11,611 bases of DNA from an uncultured Chloroflexota bacterium. Lineage in GTDB: Bacteria > Chloroflexota > Anaerolineae > Aggregatilineales > Phototrophicaceae. The DNA lies in NCBI GenBank assembly GCA_903904765.1, contig CAIVEA010000950.1, positions 1 to 11,611 of the forward strand, in the 5' to 3' direction. The position numbers and the translations under genes are program-made. Position 1 is the stretch's first letter. Every line of letters begins with the position of its first letter. The notes beneath the pieces are model-generated. The model searched no databases and was not told where the DNA came from. It saw only the letters and a list, made by a program, of their open reading frames with translations. Shown one piece after another: positions 1 to 6,823 of this stretch.

Positions 1-2343
1 AGCCTGTTCGTGGTAGGCGACCCCAAACAATCCATCTACCAGTTTCGCGGCGCAGATGTGAGCGTGTTTCAGACGGTGAAGAACACCATCACCAAAAACC
101 CTGAAAAAGGCCAGAGTATCACCCTCACGCAATCCTTCCGCACCCATCAACATCTGCTGAAAATCACCAACCACCTGTTCGACAAAATACTCACGCAAGA
201 CGCGACAGATGAAGCCGTCCGCCGCTTTCAAATCGTGTTTGGCGAACCGATGCAGGCCGCCCGCTCCGACGTGCTACCTAACCAGCGCGAGTTCCTGCAA
301 ATCCGCATGGTTCCCGCACCTGCTGGGGACGAGGACGATGAGCGCGTCGAGCAGGAAGCCGCCCTCATCGCGCAGCACATCCAAGAAGCGGTGAGGGACA
401 AACTACCCATCTTTAACCGTCACGAAGGCTCACCCCGTCAGCTGAATTATGGCGATATCGCCATCCTGTTTCAGGCTGGCACGAACATGCCCACCTATGA
501 GGCGGCACTGGCTGACCTGAGCATCCCGTTCATCACCGTCAGCGGGCGCGGCTACTATGACCGTCAGGAAGTGTGGGATCTGCTGCACCTGCTGACGGCA
601 CTGCACAACCCGGATGATGATCTGGCACTGGCGGCGGTGCTGCGTTCGCCATTGTTCATGCTCAGCGACAATGCGCTGCTGGCACTGCGCGGGATGCCCA
701 AACGCGGTGAACCCCGGCCTTCGTTGTGGTCGCGCCTGATGAACGCGCCCGATGACGACCTCCCACCGGATGACCTGTCGGCCTTCCGCTTCGCCCGCGA
801 CTGCCTGCGCGACCTCGCCCGCCGCGCCGGACGGATGCGAATCGCGGAAGTGCTGCGCGAGGCGCTTGACCGCACTGGCTACCTCGCCACGCTGGTCGGC
901 CTGCCGGACGGACAGCGGCGGCGCATGAACGCCGAAAAACTGGTCAGCCTTGCGGAAGATGGGCGCTATCTCGCGCTCAGCGACTTCACCGCCACCATCA
1001 CCGACCTGAGTGACCGCGAAACCCGCGAAAGTCAGGCGCTCATCGGCGACCCGCAGGCCGTCAAGCTGATGACCGTTCACGCCAGCAAAGGGCTGGAGTT
1101 CCCGATGGTGGTGCTGGCGAGCATTCAACATGCCCCGAGGAGCAAATCTAGTGACCAGATTCTGATGAACGATAAGGGTTTGCTCATCAGCAAAGTCCCA
1201 GATGACGAACGGGAAACCAGTCTATTCGCTCAGCAAAAAGAGATTGTTGGGGAACGCGAAAAAGCTGAAAAACGCCGCCTGTTTTATGTAGCGGCCACCC
1301 GCGCCCAAGACTATCTGGTCATGACCTCTAATCTCTCCTCAAAACAACCTACTAAAGACTCGTGGTTGGGCAAATTGAGCAGCATCCTCAATGTCAATCC
1401 GCTTGTACCGCCTACTGACCCCATCCTTGTAAATAACCAACCGGTGCGCCTCACGATGGAAGACATCACCGTGCCGGAGCCAATCACCGCCACCAACACC
1501 CTGTGGCAGTCGGATGCCATCGTCACCGGACAACCGTTAGCGGGTGAAACGGCTGTGCCGCCCCTCGCGCAGCCCGTGCGCGTGAATCGCGCCGCCCTCA
1601 CCCGCCACCTGACCGCCACGCAAATCGCGCACCTCGGCAGCGGCGCAGCGGGCAGCGATTACCATCGGCAGGCACTCCGCCGCAGTCTGGGGCAGGATGT
1701 CCCCGGTCACATCGAGCAGGTCAGCCGCTACAGCACCGATCCGGTGCAGAAGCGCATCATCGGCGAGATGGTGCATCGCGTCCTCAGCCAGCCTACCCTA
1801 CCGGAAGGTGATGCGCTGAAAGACATGCTCCAGAGTTACGCATGGCAGTTGGGCATCCTCGAAGAAAAGTTGCGCCAGCAGGCATTCGAGCAGGCCAAGC
1901 GCGATCTCGACCTGTTCAAGGCCAGCGATCTATTTCAAGAGATAAGCCGCGCCCCCAAAATCTACCGCGAACTGCCCTTCATCTTCCGCACCGACAAGCG
2001 CATCCTGCACGGCGTTTTGGATGTGCTGTTCCAGCGCGAAGATGGCTCATGGGCGATTGTGGACTACAAAACCAGCCACGTCCCGGATCACTGGACGGGC
2101 GGCAAAGCAGCCATCGTGGAACATGCCCGCCGCTACCATTTGCAGGTGGGCGTGTATGCCGCTGCCGTCTTGCAAATGCTGGGCGATGTGCCGCTGGATG
2201 TGTATATTCATTACATTCGCTATAATAACGACAATAACGGCACAATCCGAATCCCTGAAGCCGACTGGCAAACCGCCATCAGCGCCTTAGAGAACCAGAT
2301 CGGGGATGTGCTAGGCGACATCGAGGACGGGGCGACACACTAG
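1..2343 (+). CDS. addA: AddA/RecB-type UvrD helicase with C-terminal PD-(D/E)XK nuclease (5' end outside window)
   Basis: The reading frame is open from base 1, so the gene starts upstream and its Walker A region is missing; 780 residues are visible. Counting from base 1, the superfamily 1 helicase motifs are VVGDPKQSIYQFRGADV (4-20), LTQSFRT (42-48), KLMTVHASKGLEF (355-367) and LFYVAATRA (427-435, with the motif VI arginine at 434). The C-terminal part is a RecB-family nuclease: H592 in GEMVHRVL, D674 in GVLDVLF, D688 and K690 in IVDYKT, and Q715/Y719 in YHLQVGVY. All expected catalytic positions are present, so both activities look intact. Family knowledge: such subunits pair with AddB to resect double-strand breaks and start recombination. 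AddB is not in view and could lie upstream. RecB or a stand-alone helicase-nuclease are alternatives; the VDYKT form and the domain order favour AddA. Confidence 0.88.
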   Translation, partial: SLFVVGDPKQSIYQFRGADVSVFQTVKNTITKNPEKGQSITLTQSFRTHQHLLKITNHLFDKILTQDATDEAVRRFQIVFGEPMQAARSDVLPNQREFLQIRMVPAPAGDEDDERVEQEAALIAQHIQEAVRDKLPIFNRHEGSPRQLNYGDIAILFQAGTNMPTYEAALADLSIPFITVSGRGYYDRQEVWDLLHLLTALHNPDDDLALAAVLRSPLFMLSDNALLALRGMPKRGEPRPSLWSRLMNAPDDDLPPDDLSAFRFARDCLRDLARRAGRMRIAEVLREALDRTGYLATLVGLPDGQRRRMNAEKLVSLAEDGRYLALSDFTATITDLSDRETRESQALIGDPQAVKLMTVHASKGLEFPMVVLASIQHAPRSKSSDQILMNDKGLLISKVPDDERETSLFAQQKEIVGEREKAEKRRLFYVAATRAQDYLVMTSNLSSKQPTKDSWLGKLSSILNVNPLVPPTDPILVNNQPVRLTMEDITVPEPITATNTLWQSDAIVTGQPLAGETAVPPLAQPVRVNRAALTRHLTATQIAHLGSGAAGSDYHRQALRRSLGQDVPGHIEQVSRYSTDPVQKRIIGEMVHRVLSQPTLPEGDALKDMLQSYAWQLGILEEKLRQQAFEQAKRDLDLFKASDLFQEISRAPKIYRELPFIFRTDKRILHGVLDVLFQREDGSWAIVDYKTSHVPDHWTGGKAAIVEHARRYHLQVGVYAAAVLQMLGDVPLDVYIHYIRYNNDNNGTIRIPEADWQTAISALENQIGDVLGDIEDGATH

Positions 2344-2350
2344 AATTTTT

Positions 2351-2452
2351 ACCCTCATCCCCATCCCCTTCTCCCTCAGAGCGAAGGGGCGTAAGAAGAC
2401 GATGTAGCTCTTCATTCCCTCACCCTGAGGGAGACGGATACAGGGTGAGGGT
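2351..2452. repeat. Imperfect inverted repeat, REP/MITE-like, in the addA downstream gap
   Basis: The 132-bp gap after the helicase gene is nearly filled by an imperfect inverted repeat. The left arm (2351-2378, beginning ACCCTCATCCCCATCCCC) is close to the reverse complement of 2426-2452 (TGAGGGAGA...GGGTGAGGGT). Inside the right part lies a perfect 11-bp inverted repeat, CCCTCACCCTG (2417-2427) with CAGGGTGAGGG (2441-2451), separated by 13 nt. A shorter relative occurs at 8397-8436, which suggests a dispersed family. No open frame or transposase is present. It may act as a transcript-end or mRNA-stabilising hairpin, but there is no clear T-run after it. Confidence 0.7.
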
Positions 2453-2475
2453 ATATACACTAGAGGGCTTAACGT

Positions 2476-3444
2476 ATGCTGGAACGGCTAGGAATGCAGC
2501 TTCCCGATTGGGCGCGAGTCAGCCACCCGCTGGTGCGTTACGAGATTGGCGCGGCGCAGTCCATCAGCCGCCGCCGCCGTCTGCTACAAGTGGCGGGCGC
2601 AACTATGCTGCTGACGCTGCTGTTCAGCACGGGCTATCTCATCGCCACCCGTTTCCTGCAAGATGTCCCCGGTCAAAACGTGACCGAAAGCCTGAGTGCC
2701 ATCCTGTTCTGGCCCACGCTCAGCCTACAGGTGCTGCTGCAAATCGCCGCGCTGGCGCTCACCGTGAATACCGTCAGCGAACAGAAACGCCGCCAAACAT
2801 GGGATAACCTGCGTGCCACCGAAGGCGGCACGAGGCTGCTACTGCGGGCACGCTGGGTCGCCGTATATTACCGTTTGAGTCCGTTGCTGGCACTCACACT
2901 CCTCGTCCGCGCCGTACTCATCGTCGGCATCCTGTACGACCTGACTGCGTTTCAGGGGCGCTATATTGACCTGCTGGTGAACAATATCACGCCGGACGTT
3001 TCGCCTTTAGTGGGCGTGTGCCTGCTGGCCTTCGTCATGAGTGCCAGCCTACTCCTGCCCTTAACGGGCATGGGCATGGATGCAGCAATGGGACTGCTGG
3101 TTTCGGCGCTGGTACAGGGGCGGGTGTATAGCATTCTGGTGCAAATCGTGCTGGTGATTCTGCGTCTGCTGCTGCTGGCGATGCTGTTGATCGCGGTCAC
3201 GCAATTCACGCTCGGCACGCTGCCGCTGGATAGTGCGCCTGCATGGTTGCTCATGGGCGGATTCGGGGCGATGGGCGACTGGGGGCTGTCGTTCTTGCAT
3301 CTGTCCTTCTTCAGCGAAATCTGGGCGACCATTCCCTTTAGCATCTTGCTCGGTTTGGCACTGATGGGCTTCGCGCTGGTGCAATCCGCTTTCAGCGAAT
3401 GGTTGCTGGCCTTCGCCATCCGCCGTGCCGAACAAATCGGTTGA
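2476..3444 (+). CDS. Multi-pass membrane protein, ABC-2 permease-like
   Basis: This 322-residue protein has about six hydrophobic stretches, near residues 38-60, 74-98, 132-154, 177-199, 203-245 (possibly two helices) and 285-314. The N-terminal 35 residues are cytosolic-looking, with an RRRR cluster at 32-35. A charged segment after the second helix (SEQKRRQTWDNLRATE, 101-116, then LLLRARW) resembles the 'ERE-GT-E-LL-TP' loop that follows the second helix in ABC-2 type permeases. The resemblance is by pattern only; no conserved catalytic motif is visible. The ATG at 2476 has AGAGGG at 2462-2467, eight bases upstream. No ATPase gene is adjacent, so if it is a permease the partner is elsewhere. 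It lies 131 bp after addA on the same strand, behind a repeat, so co-transcription is uncertain. An uncharacterised membrane protein is the safe reading. Confidence 0.7.
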   Translation: MLERLGMQLPDWARVSHPLVRYEIGAAQSISRRRRLLQVAGATMLLTLLFSTGYLIATRFLQDVPGQNVTESLSAILFWPTLSLQVLLQIAALALTVNTVSEQKRRQTWDNLRATEGGTRLLLRARWVAVYYRLSPLLALTLLVRAVLIVGILYDLTAFQGRYIDLLVNNITPDVSPLVGVCLLAFVMSASLLLPLTGMGMDAAMGLLVSALVQGRVYSILVQIVLVILRLLLLAMLLIAVTQFTLGTLPLDSAPAWLLMGGFGAMGDWGLSFLHLSFFSEIWATIPFSILLGLALMGFALVQSAFSEWLLAFAIRRAEQIG

Positions 3445-3499
3445 AACCCGTCGCACACCCGCATAGCGGGCGGTGAGTAAAAAATTGGTCAAACCCCTT

Positions 3500-3505
3500 T
3501 ATAAT
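3500..3505 (+). promoter_or_regulatory. Candidate -10 box for the secreted PAP2/haloperoxidase gene
   Basis: A perfect TATAAT sits in the gap after the membrane protein. No good -35 element lies 16-18 bp upstream (that position reads roughly GTAAAA). A TTGG at 3485-3488 is too close to serve as one. Transcription would begin near 3512, which supports a promoter private to the downstream gene and a short leader carrying the ribosome-binding site at 3530. Confidence 0.5.
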
Positions 3506-3529
3506 CAGCTGTATGCGTTTCTGTTCCAC

Positions 3530-3537
3530 AGGAAAGG
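3530..3537 (+). promoter_or_regulatory. Ribosome-binding site that selects the start at 3549
   Basis: AGGAAAGG lies 11 nt before the ATG at 3549. The earlier in-frame ATG at 3513 has no such site and would begin almost exactly at the predicted transcript start. The site therefore favours 3549, which also places a signal peptide at the very N-terminus. Confidence 0.6.
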
Positions 3538-3548
3538 CTTTTTCTCGT

Positions 3549-4883
3549 ATGCGAAAACTGTTTATCGGCACCCTCTTACTGGCGCTGCTGGCCTTATCGC
3601 TCCCCTTCACTACCGCCCACCCCGCAGCGGAAACCGGCGCTTCGCCCCTCGCCGCCGACTTAGACGCAGGCGTTCTGGTCAAATGGATGCAAATGCTGTA
3701 TGACCGCACCGAGGCCGAGGCGATCAATGCGCCCGCCGCCTCACGCCTGTATGCTTACGCCGGAATCACGGCGTTTCAGGCCGTGCTGCCCGGCATCCCC
3801 GAAGGCATCTCCATGAGTGGGCAGTTGTCCGCCATGCCCGATACGCCCTTCCCTGAAGAAGAAGGCATTTACGACTGGCCGGCCTCCGCGAATGCGGCAC
3901 TGGGGACGGTCATCAAAGAGCTTTTCAAAAATGGCACACCGCAAACCCTGCGCGATATCAGCAATTTGCAGGACAGCCTGACCGCCTCCCGTGAACGCGC
4001 CACCAGCGCGGACATTGTGGCGCGTTCGGCACGGTATGGCGAAGCCGTCGCAGCCCCCATCATCGAGTGGATTAACAGCGACAACTACGCCGAAACCCGC
4101 GATCTAAAATGGGACATGCCCACCGGCGACCCGTCTTTGTGGGTTCCCACCGCGCCGGGGCAGCAGGCCGTCGAACCGTTCTGGGGTCAAATCCGTCCAT
4201 TCGCACTGTATGACCCCAGCACCTGCAATATCCCGCTGAATGTTGATTTTTCGACAGAACCGGATTCGACCTTCTACCTACAGGCGCTGGAAGTCAAAAC
4301 TGTCGGCGACAACCTGACCAACGAGCAGAAAGACATCGCCCGCTACTGGGTGGACACCCCCGGCGACAGCGGCGCGCCTGCCGGACACTGGGTGCTGATC
4401 GAAAATCAGATGGTAGATCGGCTGGATTTGAAGCTAGATCGCGCCGCCATGATGTACGCGCTGGTCGGCACGGCGCTGGGAGATGCGTTCATTTCGGCAT
4501 GGCGCACCAAGTACGAAATCAACCTGATTCGCCCGGTCACTTACATTCAGGAATATATTGATCCCAACTGGCAATCGCTCATCGCCACTCCCGGCTTCCC
4601 GGAATACCCGTCGGGGCATTCAGTGGTATCGGGCGCGGCGGGCACTGTCCTCACGCGCATGTTCGGGCAGGTGGCGTTCACAGATCGTTCGGGGCGCAAA
4701 CACGGCTTCCAAGATCGCTCGTTCACCTCGTTCTGGGCAGCCGCATCCGAAGCCGCCATTTCGCGCATGTACGGCGGCATTCACTACCGCACTGCCATCG
4801 AAAACGGCCTCGATCAAGGGCGCTGCATCGGCAATCAAGTGATTGACTATGTGCTGCTGCGGTCAGTGCCGCAGGGCGAATAG
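3549..4883 (+). CDS. Secreted PAP2-superfamily / vanadium-dependent haloperoxidase-like protein
   Basis: The 444-residue protein opens with a typical export signal (MRKLFIGTLLLALLALSLPF, then TTAHPAAET), so it should act outside the membrane. The C-terminal third carries the full signature shared by acid phosphatases and vanadium haloperoxidases: K321-x6-R328-P329 (KYEINLIRP), P354-S-G-H357, and S405-R406-x5-H412 (SRMYGGIH). These correspond to the vanadate- or phosphate-binding lysine, arginines, serine and glycine, the acid-base histidine and the covalent-bond histidine. The length and the long N-terminal helical region fit bacterial vanadium haloperoxidase homologues better than small PAP2 phosphatases. 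Halide oxidation is not proven; it could be a phosphatase using the same fold. The start at 3549 is chosen over 3513 because of the ribosome-binding site, the -10 position and the signal peptide. It ends just before a strong hairpin and is probably monocistronic. Confidence 0.85.
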   Translation: MRKLFIGTLLLALLALSLPFTTAHPAAETGASPLAADLDAGVLVKWMQMLYDRTEAEAINAPAASRLYAYAGITAFQAVLPGIPEGISMSGQLSAMPDTPFPEEEGIYDWPASANAALGTVIKELFKNGTPQTLRDISNLQDSLTASRERATSADIVARSARYGEAVAAPIIEWINSDNYAETRDLKWDMPTGDPSLWVPTAPGQQAVEPFWGQIRPFALYDPSTCNIPLNVDFSTEPDSTFYLQALEVKTVGDNLTNEQKDIARYWVDTPGDSGAPAGHWVLIENQMVDRLDLKLDRAAMMYALVGTALGDAFISAWRTKYEINLIRPVTYIQEYIDPNWQSLIATPGFPEYPSGHSVVSGAAGTVLTRMFGQVAFTDRSGRKHGFQDRSFTSFWAAASEAAISRMYGGIHYRTAIENGLDQGRCIGNQVIDYVLLRSVPQGE

Positions 4884-4896
4884 GCGATAAACACAT

Positions 4897-4933
4897 AAAC
4901 GCCACCAGCTTTCGTTTGCTGCTGGTGGCGTTT
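4897..4933. terminator. Bidirectional hairpin terminator between convergent genes
   Basis: AAACGCCACCAGC (4897-4909) pairs perfectly over 13 bp with GCTGGTGGCGTTT (4921-4933), with an 11-nt loop. The outer A/T ends give a short A-tract on one side and TTT on the other, so it can work in both directions. It lies 13 nt after the plus-strand PAP2/haloperoxidase stop and 17 nt after the minus-strand mgsA stop. Confidence 0.85.
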
Positions 4934-4950
4934 GTCATCCGCAAAACGGC

Positions 4951-5334
4951 TTAGAGCGCCTTGCCGGAGATGATGAAACTGGCGGTAGCCGCGTTGGTTG
5001 CCAGCGGAACGTTATGTACGTTGCAGATGCGGAGCAAGCCCTGAATATCGGGATCATGCGGGTTGGCAGTTAGCGGGTCTACGAAGAAAAAGACCGCCTC
5101 AATCTGCCCTTCAGCCACCTGTGCTGCGATCTGTGCATCACCGCCCATCGGGCCAGACAGCATCTGCTTCACATTTAGGCCGCACTTGTCGCGCAACAGT
5201 TGACCAGTAGTGCGGGTAGCCACCAATTGATAGCGCCGCAGCACTTCTTTATGTTCCATCGCAAAGGCCACCATATCGGCCTTCTTGCCATCGTGCGAAA
5301 TCAACGCCAGCGTTTTGGGATTCGGGTCGGTCAT
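4951..5334 (-). CDS. mgsA: Methylglyoxal synthase
   Basis: This cytosolic enzyme converts dihydroxyacetone phosphate to methylglyoxal and free phosphate, a bypass of lower glycolysis that is inhibited by phosphate in E. coli. The 127-residue protein is a standard size. It shows every family block: LISHDGKKADM (11-21, with H14 and D15), TTGQLL (42-47), SGPMGGDAQI (60-69, with D66 matching the catalytic aspartate D71 of E. coli), and DPLTANPHDPDIQ (86-98, with H93 and D96), followed by LLRICNVHNVPLATN. The ATG overlaps the stop of the upstream glycosyltransferase gene (ATGA), and AGAGGA at 5340-5345 provides a good ribosome-binding site. It is the last gene of a two-gene operon ending at the 4897-4933 hairpin. 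Confidence 0.97.
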   Translation of the reverse strand: MTDPNPKTLALISHDGKKADMVAFAMEHKEVLRRYQLVATRTTGQLLRDKCGLNVKQMLSGPMGGDAQIAAQVAEGQIEAVFFFVDPLTANPHDPDIQGLLRICNVHNVPLATNAATASFIISGKAL

Positions 5335-5345
5335 GACTGTCCTCT
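5331..5345 (-). promoter_or_regulatory. ATGA stop/start overlap and ribosome-binding site of mgsA
   Basis: On the minus strand the glycosyltransferase stop TGA (5333-5331) shares bases with the mgsA start ATG (5334-5332). AGAGGA (5345-5340) lies five bases upstream of that start, inside the glycosyltransferase coding end. The arrangement implies translational coupling of the two proteins. Confidence 0.8.
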
Positions 5346-6629
5346 TACACGGGTCAAAAAGGCGGTAGAAAACAATTTCTGCGGCTGAATCCGCCGCTGT
5401 CGCAGGTTCAAGCTGACCGCTTCGGCGTAATGACCTTCAAGCTGAGCCATGATCGCGCTCCATGGGCGTGCTTCGGCATACTCACGAGCCGCGATAGACA
5501 TCTGCCGCCGCAGCGCGGGGTCATCCCGCAGGCGCAGCACAGCCGCCGCGAACGCCGCCGGGGATGGTTCACAAATGTAACCTGTTTTCCCGTCTTCTAC
5601 CAGATCAACCACGCCACCCGCGTTCACCACCACCGTCGGCAAGCCGGAAGCCAGCGCCTCCTGCACCACCTGACCAAACGTTTCGCTGGGGCCGGAGAAA
5701 CAGAACACATCGGCTGCCGCAAACGCATCCGCCAGTTCCTCATCGTACAGATAGCCCATAAAATGCGTACCCGTCCCTGCAAAACGGCGCTCCAATTCGT
5801 CCCGTAGCGCCCCGTCCCCGATGATGGTCAGTGCCACGCCGGGGGTGCGTGCCACCTCCAGCAGCAGATCAACCCGCTTCTCGTTCGCCAGCCGCCCCAC
5901 ATACAGGCACAGCAGCGCGCTCGGGTCACGCCCCGCCAGCAACCGTTCACGCCAACCCAGCGAACGGCGGGCAGGATTGAAGCGCGTCCCATTCACGCCG
6001 CGCCCCCAGCGCCGCAGTCGCCGGAAGCCCCACCCCTGCAATTCGCGCAGCGTAGAATGGGAAGGCACAAGCGTCAAATGACAGCCGTTGTGAACGAAGC
6101 GCAGCCAATCCCGCGTGGGCTGCGACATGAACGAATAGCCGTAGTGATGGGCGTAGGCCGGCAAATCGGTCTGATAATTGGCGATCACCGGAATGCTCCG
6201 CCGCCGCCCCGCGAACATTCCGTTCGCCGAAAGAACTGCTGGACTAAATAGATGAATCAAATCGGGTTTAAACTGATCCAATGCATTCCCGATGATAGGA
6301 TTGGGCAGCGCCACACGAGTTTCTGGCACGCCGGGAAACCCAAAAGACGGCAATCGTACAACATACGAGCCGCCCACCATCTCAGGCGCAGTATCAGGCG
6401 CGAACACCAGCACTTCGCGCCCGGTCTGTTGAAGATGCCGCAGCGCAAGAAAAGCGGTTTTGGATACACCGTCTACCTTGGGCAAGAAAGACTCGGCAAA
6501 AATGGCAACACGTTGAATAGGGGCGAGAAAATCAACCGTAGAATGAGTCTCCGATTCGATCCCGAAAAGCCGTTCGGCCTGTTCTGGCTCGATGCGGCTG
6601 AGTGCATCCAATAAGCGATGGGTAGCCAT
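5331..6629 (-). CDS. GT4-family glycosyltransferase, SQD2/mannosyltransferase-like
   Basis: The 432-residue protein has the two-domain GT-B layout of retaining GT4 enzymes. The N-terminal acceptor domain begins near residue 39 with RVAIFAESFLPKVDGVSKTA and includes YQTDLPAYAHHYGYSF (152-167) and VPSHSTLREL (188-197). The sugar-nucleotide domain has LYVGRLANEKRVDLLL (242-257) and the E-x7-E motif in GPSETFGQVVQEA (E316, E324). The overall pattern is closest to lipid-directed members such as sulfoquinovosyl- and mannosyl-diacylglycerol/PI synthases, but donor and acceptor cannot be read from the sequence. Residues 1-37 precede the usual fold start and form a charged extension. The start is supported by AGGAG six bases upstream and by the lack of another Met until residue 84. 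It is the first gene of an operon with mgsA. Confidence 0.9.
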   Translation of the reverse strand: MATHRLLDALSRIEPEQAERLFGIESETHSTVDFLAPIQRVAIFAESFLPKVDGVSKTAFLALRHLQQTGREVLVFAPDTAPEMVGGSYVVRLPSFGFPGVPETRVALPNPIIGNALDQFKPDLIHLFSPAVLSANGMFAGRRRSIPVIANYQTDLPAYAHHYGYSFMSQPTRDWLRFVHNGCHLTLVPSHSTLRELQGWGFRRLRRWGRGVNGTRFNPARRSLGWRERLLAGRDPSALLCLYVGRLANEKRVDLLLEVARTPGVALTIIGDGALRDELERRFAGTGTHFMGYLYDEELADAFAAADVFCFSGPSETFGQVVQEALASGLPTVVVNAGGVVDLVEDGKTGYICEPSPAAFAAAVLRLRDDPALRRQMSIAAREYAEARPWSAIMAQLEGHYAEAVSLNLRQRRIQPQKLFSTAFLTRVRGQS

Positions 6630-6635
6630 GTCACA

Positions 6636-6640
6636 CTCCT
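6636..6640 (-). promoter_or_regulatory. Ribosome-binding site of the glycosyltransferase gene
   Basis: AGGAG on the minus strand lies six bases before the ATG at 6629. It fixes the start and therefore includes the unusual N-terminal extension in the protein. Confidence 0.75.
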
Positions 6641-6671
6641 GTCACATCTTATGAGCGACGAATTTCTATGC

Positions 6672-6701
6672 TTCATAACACCGCCGCACACGGGAAGTCA
6701 C
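6672..6701 (-). promoter_or_regulatory. Weak candidate promoter for the glycosyltransferase-mgsA operon
   Basis: On the minus strand GTGACT (6701-6696) and TATGAA (6677-6672) are separated by 18 bp. Each matches four of six bases of the sigma-70 type consensus. Transcription would begin near 6665, about 35 nt ahead of the ATG. The poor consensus would suit an activated promoter. This is only a pattern match. Confidence 0.25.
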
Positions 6702-6717
6702 GTCAGACAAACAACCC

Positions 6718-6755
6718 CTAACCTGATGTTAACAGCGCCCGTTCCTTCTTAACTG
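6718..6755. promoter_or_regulatory. TAAC-core repeats, possible PhoP/PhoB-type box in the divergent intergenic region
   Basis: CTAACC (6718-6723) and TTAACA (6729-6734) are spaced exactly 11 bp start to start, and TTAACT (6749-6754) follows 20 bp after the second. In Bacillus subtilis, PhoP binds direct TTAACA-like hexamers spaced 11 bp. The first pair lies about 17 bp upstream of the candidate minus-strand -35 and 90-106 bp upstream of the plus-strand radical SAM start. The match is short and could be chance. The rest of the 6630-6823 gap shows nothing else I can name. Confidence 0.3.
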
Positions 6756-6813
6756 TTGTTGCGCGGTGAATGCACATCTGCCACAATCGGGGACAAAATG
6801 CTGACCAACCCGC

Positions 6814-6819
6814 AGAGGA
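6814..6819 (+). promoter_or_regulatory. Ribosome-binding site that selects the start at 6824
   Basis: AGAGGA lies four bases before the ATG at 6824. The longer in-frame possibility from 6770 adds 18 polar residues unlike the family and has no comparable site. Confidence 0.65.
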
Positions 6820-6823
6820 CACC

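Noticed and set aside
430..1131. A 233-codon minus-strand frame inside the helicase gene
   Set aside because: It overlaps conserved helicase motifs, has composition typical of an antisense shadow and has no ribosome-binding site that I can see.
3458..3470. Small hairpin CCCGC-ATA-GCGGG after the membrane protein gene
   Set aside because: The stem is only 5 bp and is followed by A residues rather than T residues, so it is not convincing as a terminator.
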